This document shows, piece by piece, positions 63,581-64,000 of a DNA stretch of 64,000 bases. Position 1 is the first letter of the stretch, and the number at the start of each line of letters is the position of its first letter. The position numbers and the translations under genes are program-made. This DNA comes from Acinetobacter baumannii (GTDB taxonomy: Bacteria; Pseudomonadota; Gammaproteobacteria; Pseudomonadales; Moraxellaceae). Location: positions 87,142 to 151,141 of the forward strand of contig NZ_JADVOP010000005.1 of NCBI RefSeq assembly GCF_016508585.1, written 5' to 3'. The notes beneath the pieces are model-generated. The model was given only the letters and a program-made list of their open reading frames with translations. It was not told the origin of the DNA and did not search any database.

Positions 63581-64000
63581 GGTGCGATTCCTTTTACCAT
63601 TGTTATGTCATGTTTCCAATCGGTGTTGTTCACCTTGAGATTGAGTATCAATATTGCAGACCAGATTGCATACCTACTAAAAACCTACCAAATACACAAC
63701 GGTCTTTTTTCTAAATAAAATGATGATTTATATGGTTTAAAAAAAGATATAAAGTTTTTCTTTATAATCTTACAGCCCCAAATTAGATGGTTTGAATCAG
63801 ATCCGGTTAAAATGATCAAAAAAATTTTTTATTTGGTATTTTTTGTTTTGACAGATGCTCAAATGGCAAAAAACTGAATATTTTTACAGCAAAGTATGAG
63901 ATTTATAAAAAATCATTAAATTCTCACTTTTTGATAATGTGTTTAATTTATATAAAGTGAAATTTTATGTGAGATATTTGATATTTTTGTTTTAGTATTT
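63581..64000. promoter_or_regulatory. Upstream region of the alcohol dehydrogenase
   Basis: 420 AT-rich bases to the window edge without a gene. It should hold the alcohol dehydrogenase promoter, which still stands before the broken gene. AAGGAATCGCACC is the likely ribosome-binding region. No clear operator seen. Confidence 0.35.

Noticed and set aside
1..64000. CRISPR arrays, tRNA and rRNA genes
   Set aside because: None seen by eye; no spaced direct repeats or cloverleaf genes recognised. A tRNA scan could still find one that I missed.

Overview
The window reads as a chromosome segment of an Acinetobacter-like gammaproteobacterium (order Moraxellales). This rests on low G+C by eye, scattered housekeeping operons (sixA-gspLM-pyrD-cvpA-purF, queG/nnr, mdaB-ygiN, thiGS, rpoH) and a lone type II secretion gspL-gspM pair. 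No rRNA, tRNA or CRISPR array was seen. The species was not determined.

Layout. 1-2.4 kb: end of a SulP transporter, a beta-class GST and an mdaB-ygiN-type quinone pair. 2.4-4.8 kb: three tandem paralogous exported proteins with a 63-bp inverted-repeat (MITE-like) element in front. 4.9-20.6 kb: thiG/thiS, DUF423, rpoH, a TusA-like protein, a cold-shock protein, an RhlB-like helicase, a lipoprotein, a nitroreductase, gpsA, sixA, gspLM, pyrD, cvpA, purF, an M48-like membrane protein with a broken HExxH motif, and bioB. 20.9-33.5 kb: queG, nnr, acyP, an exported pair, ruvC, small membrane proteins, fxsA, a LysE exporter, metK, tkt and an OsmC protein. 33.7-43.5 kb: yceI, a secreted Fe/Mn superoxide dismutase, a Fur-box-linked 59-aa membrane protein, a TetR/SDR divergon, an HCCA-isomerase-like protein, an AEC transporter with its LysR neighbour, and small hypotheticals. 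43.6-49.3 kb and 62.7-63.6 kb: an alcohol/aldehyde oxidation locus (aldehyde dehydrogenase, GAF regulator, hydrolase, SDR, iron alcohol dehydrogenase).

The standout is at 49262-62742. A 13.5-kb transposable (Mu-like) prophage remnant sits inside the iron alcohol dehydrogenase gene. It is flanked by a 6-bp target duplication (AGAAAC) and has TG...CA termini. Both termini carry an (A/G)AGATAA motif at bases 12-18 and TGAGATAA at bases 33-40; the 62742 end adds further copies every 10-11 bp. The tail/baseplate module (minus strand) is Mu-like and contractile. The early module (plus strand: transposase C-terminus, MuB, a TraR/DksA zinc finger, Gam, HU, GemA, Mor) is inverted relative to it, as described for Pseudomonas phage B3. 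One deletion has removed repressor, transposase N-terminus, lysis, head, sheath/tube and the tape-measure N-terminus, leaving transposase and tape-measure fragments back to back near 56.72 kb. The element looks unable to move itself, but its ends look intact and might be used in trans. The insertion cuts the alcohol dehydrogenase between its third and fourth metal-ligand histidines, so that enzyme is almost certainly lost while the neighbouring aldehyde dehydrogenase and regulator remain intact.
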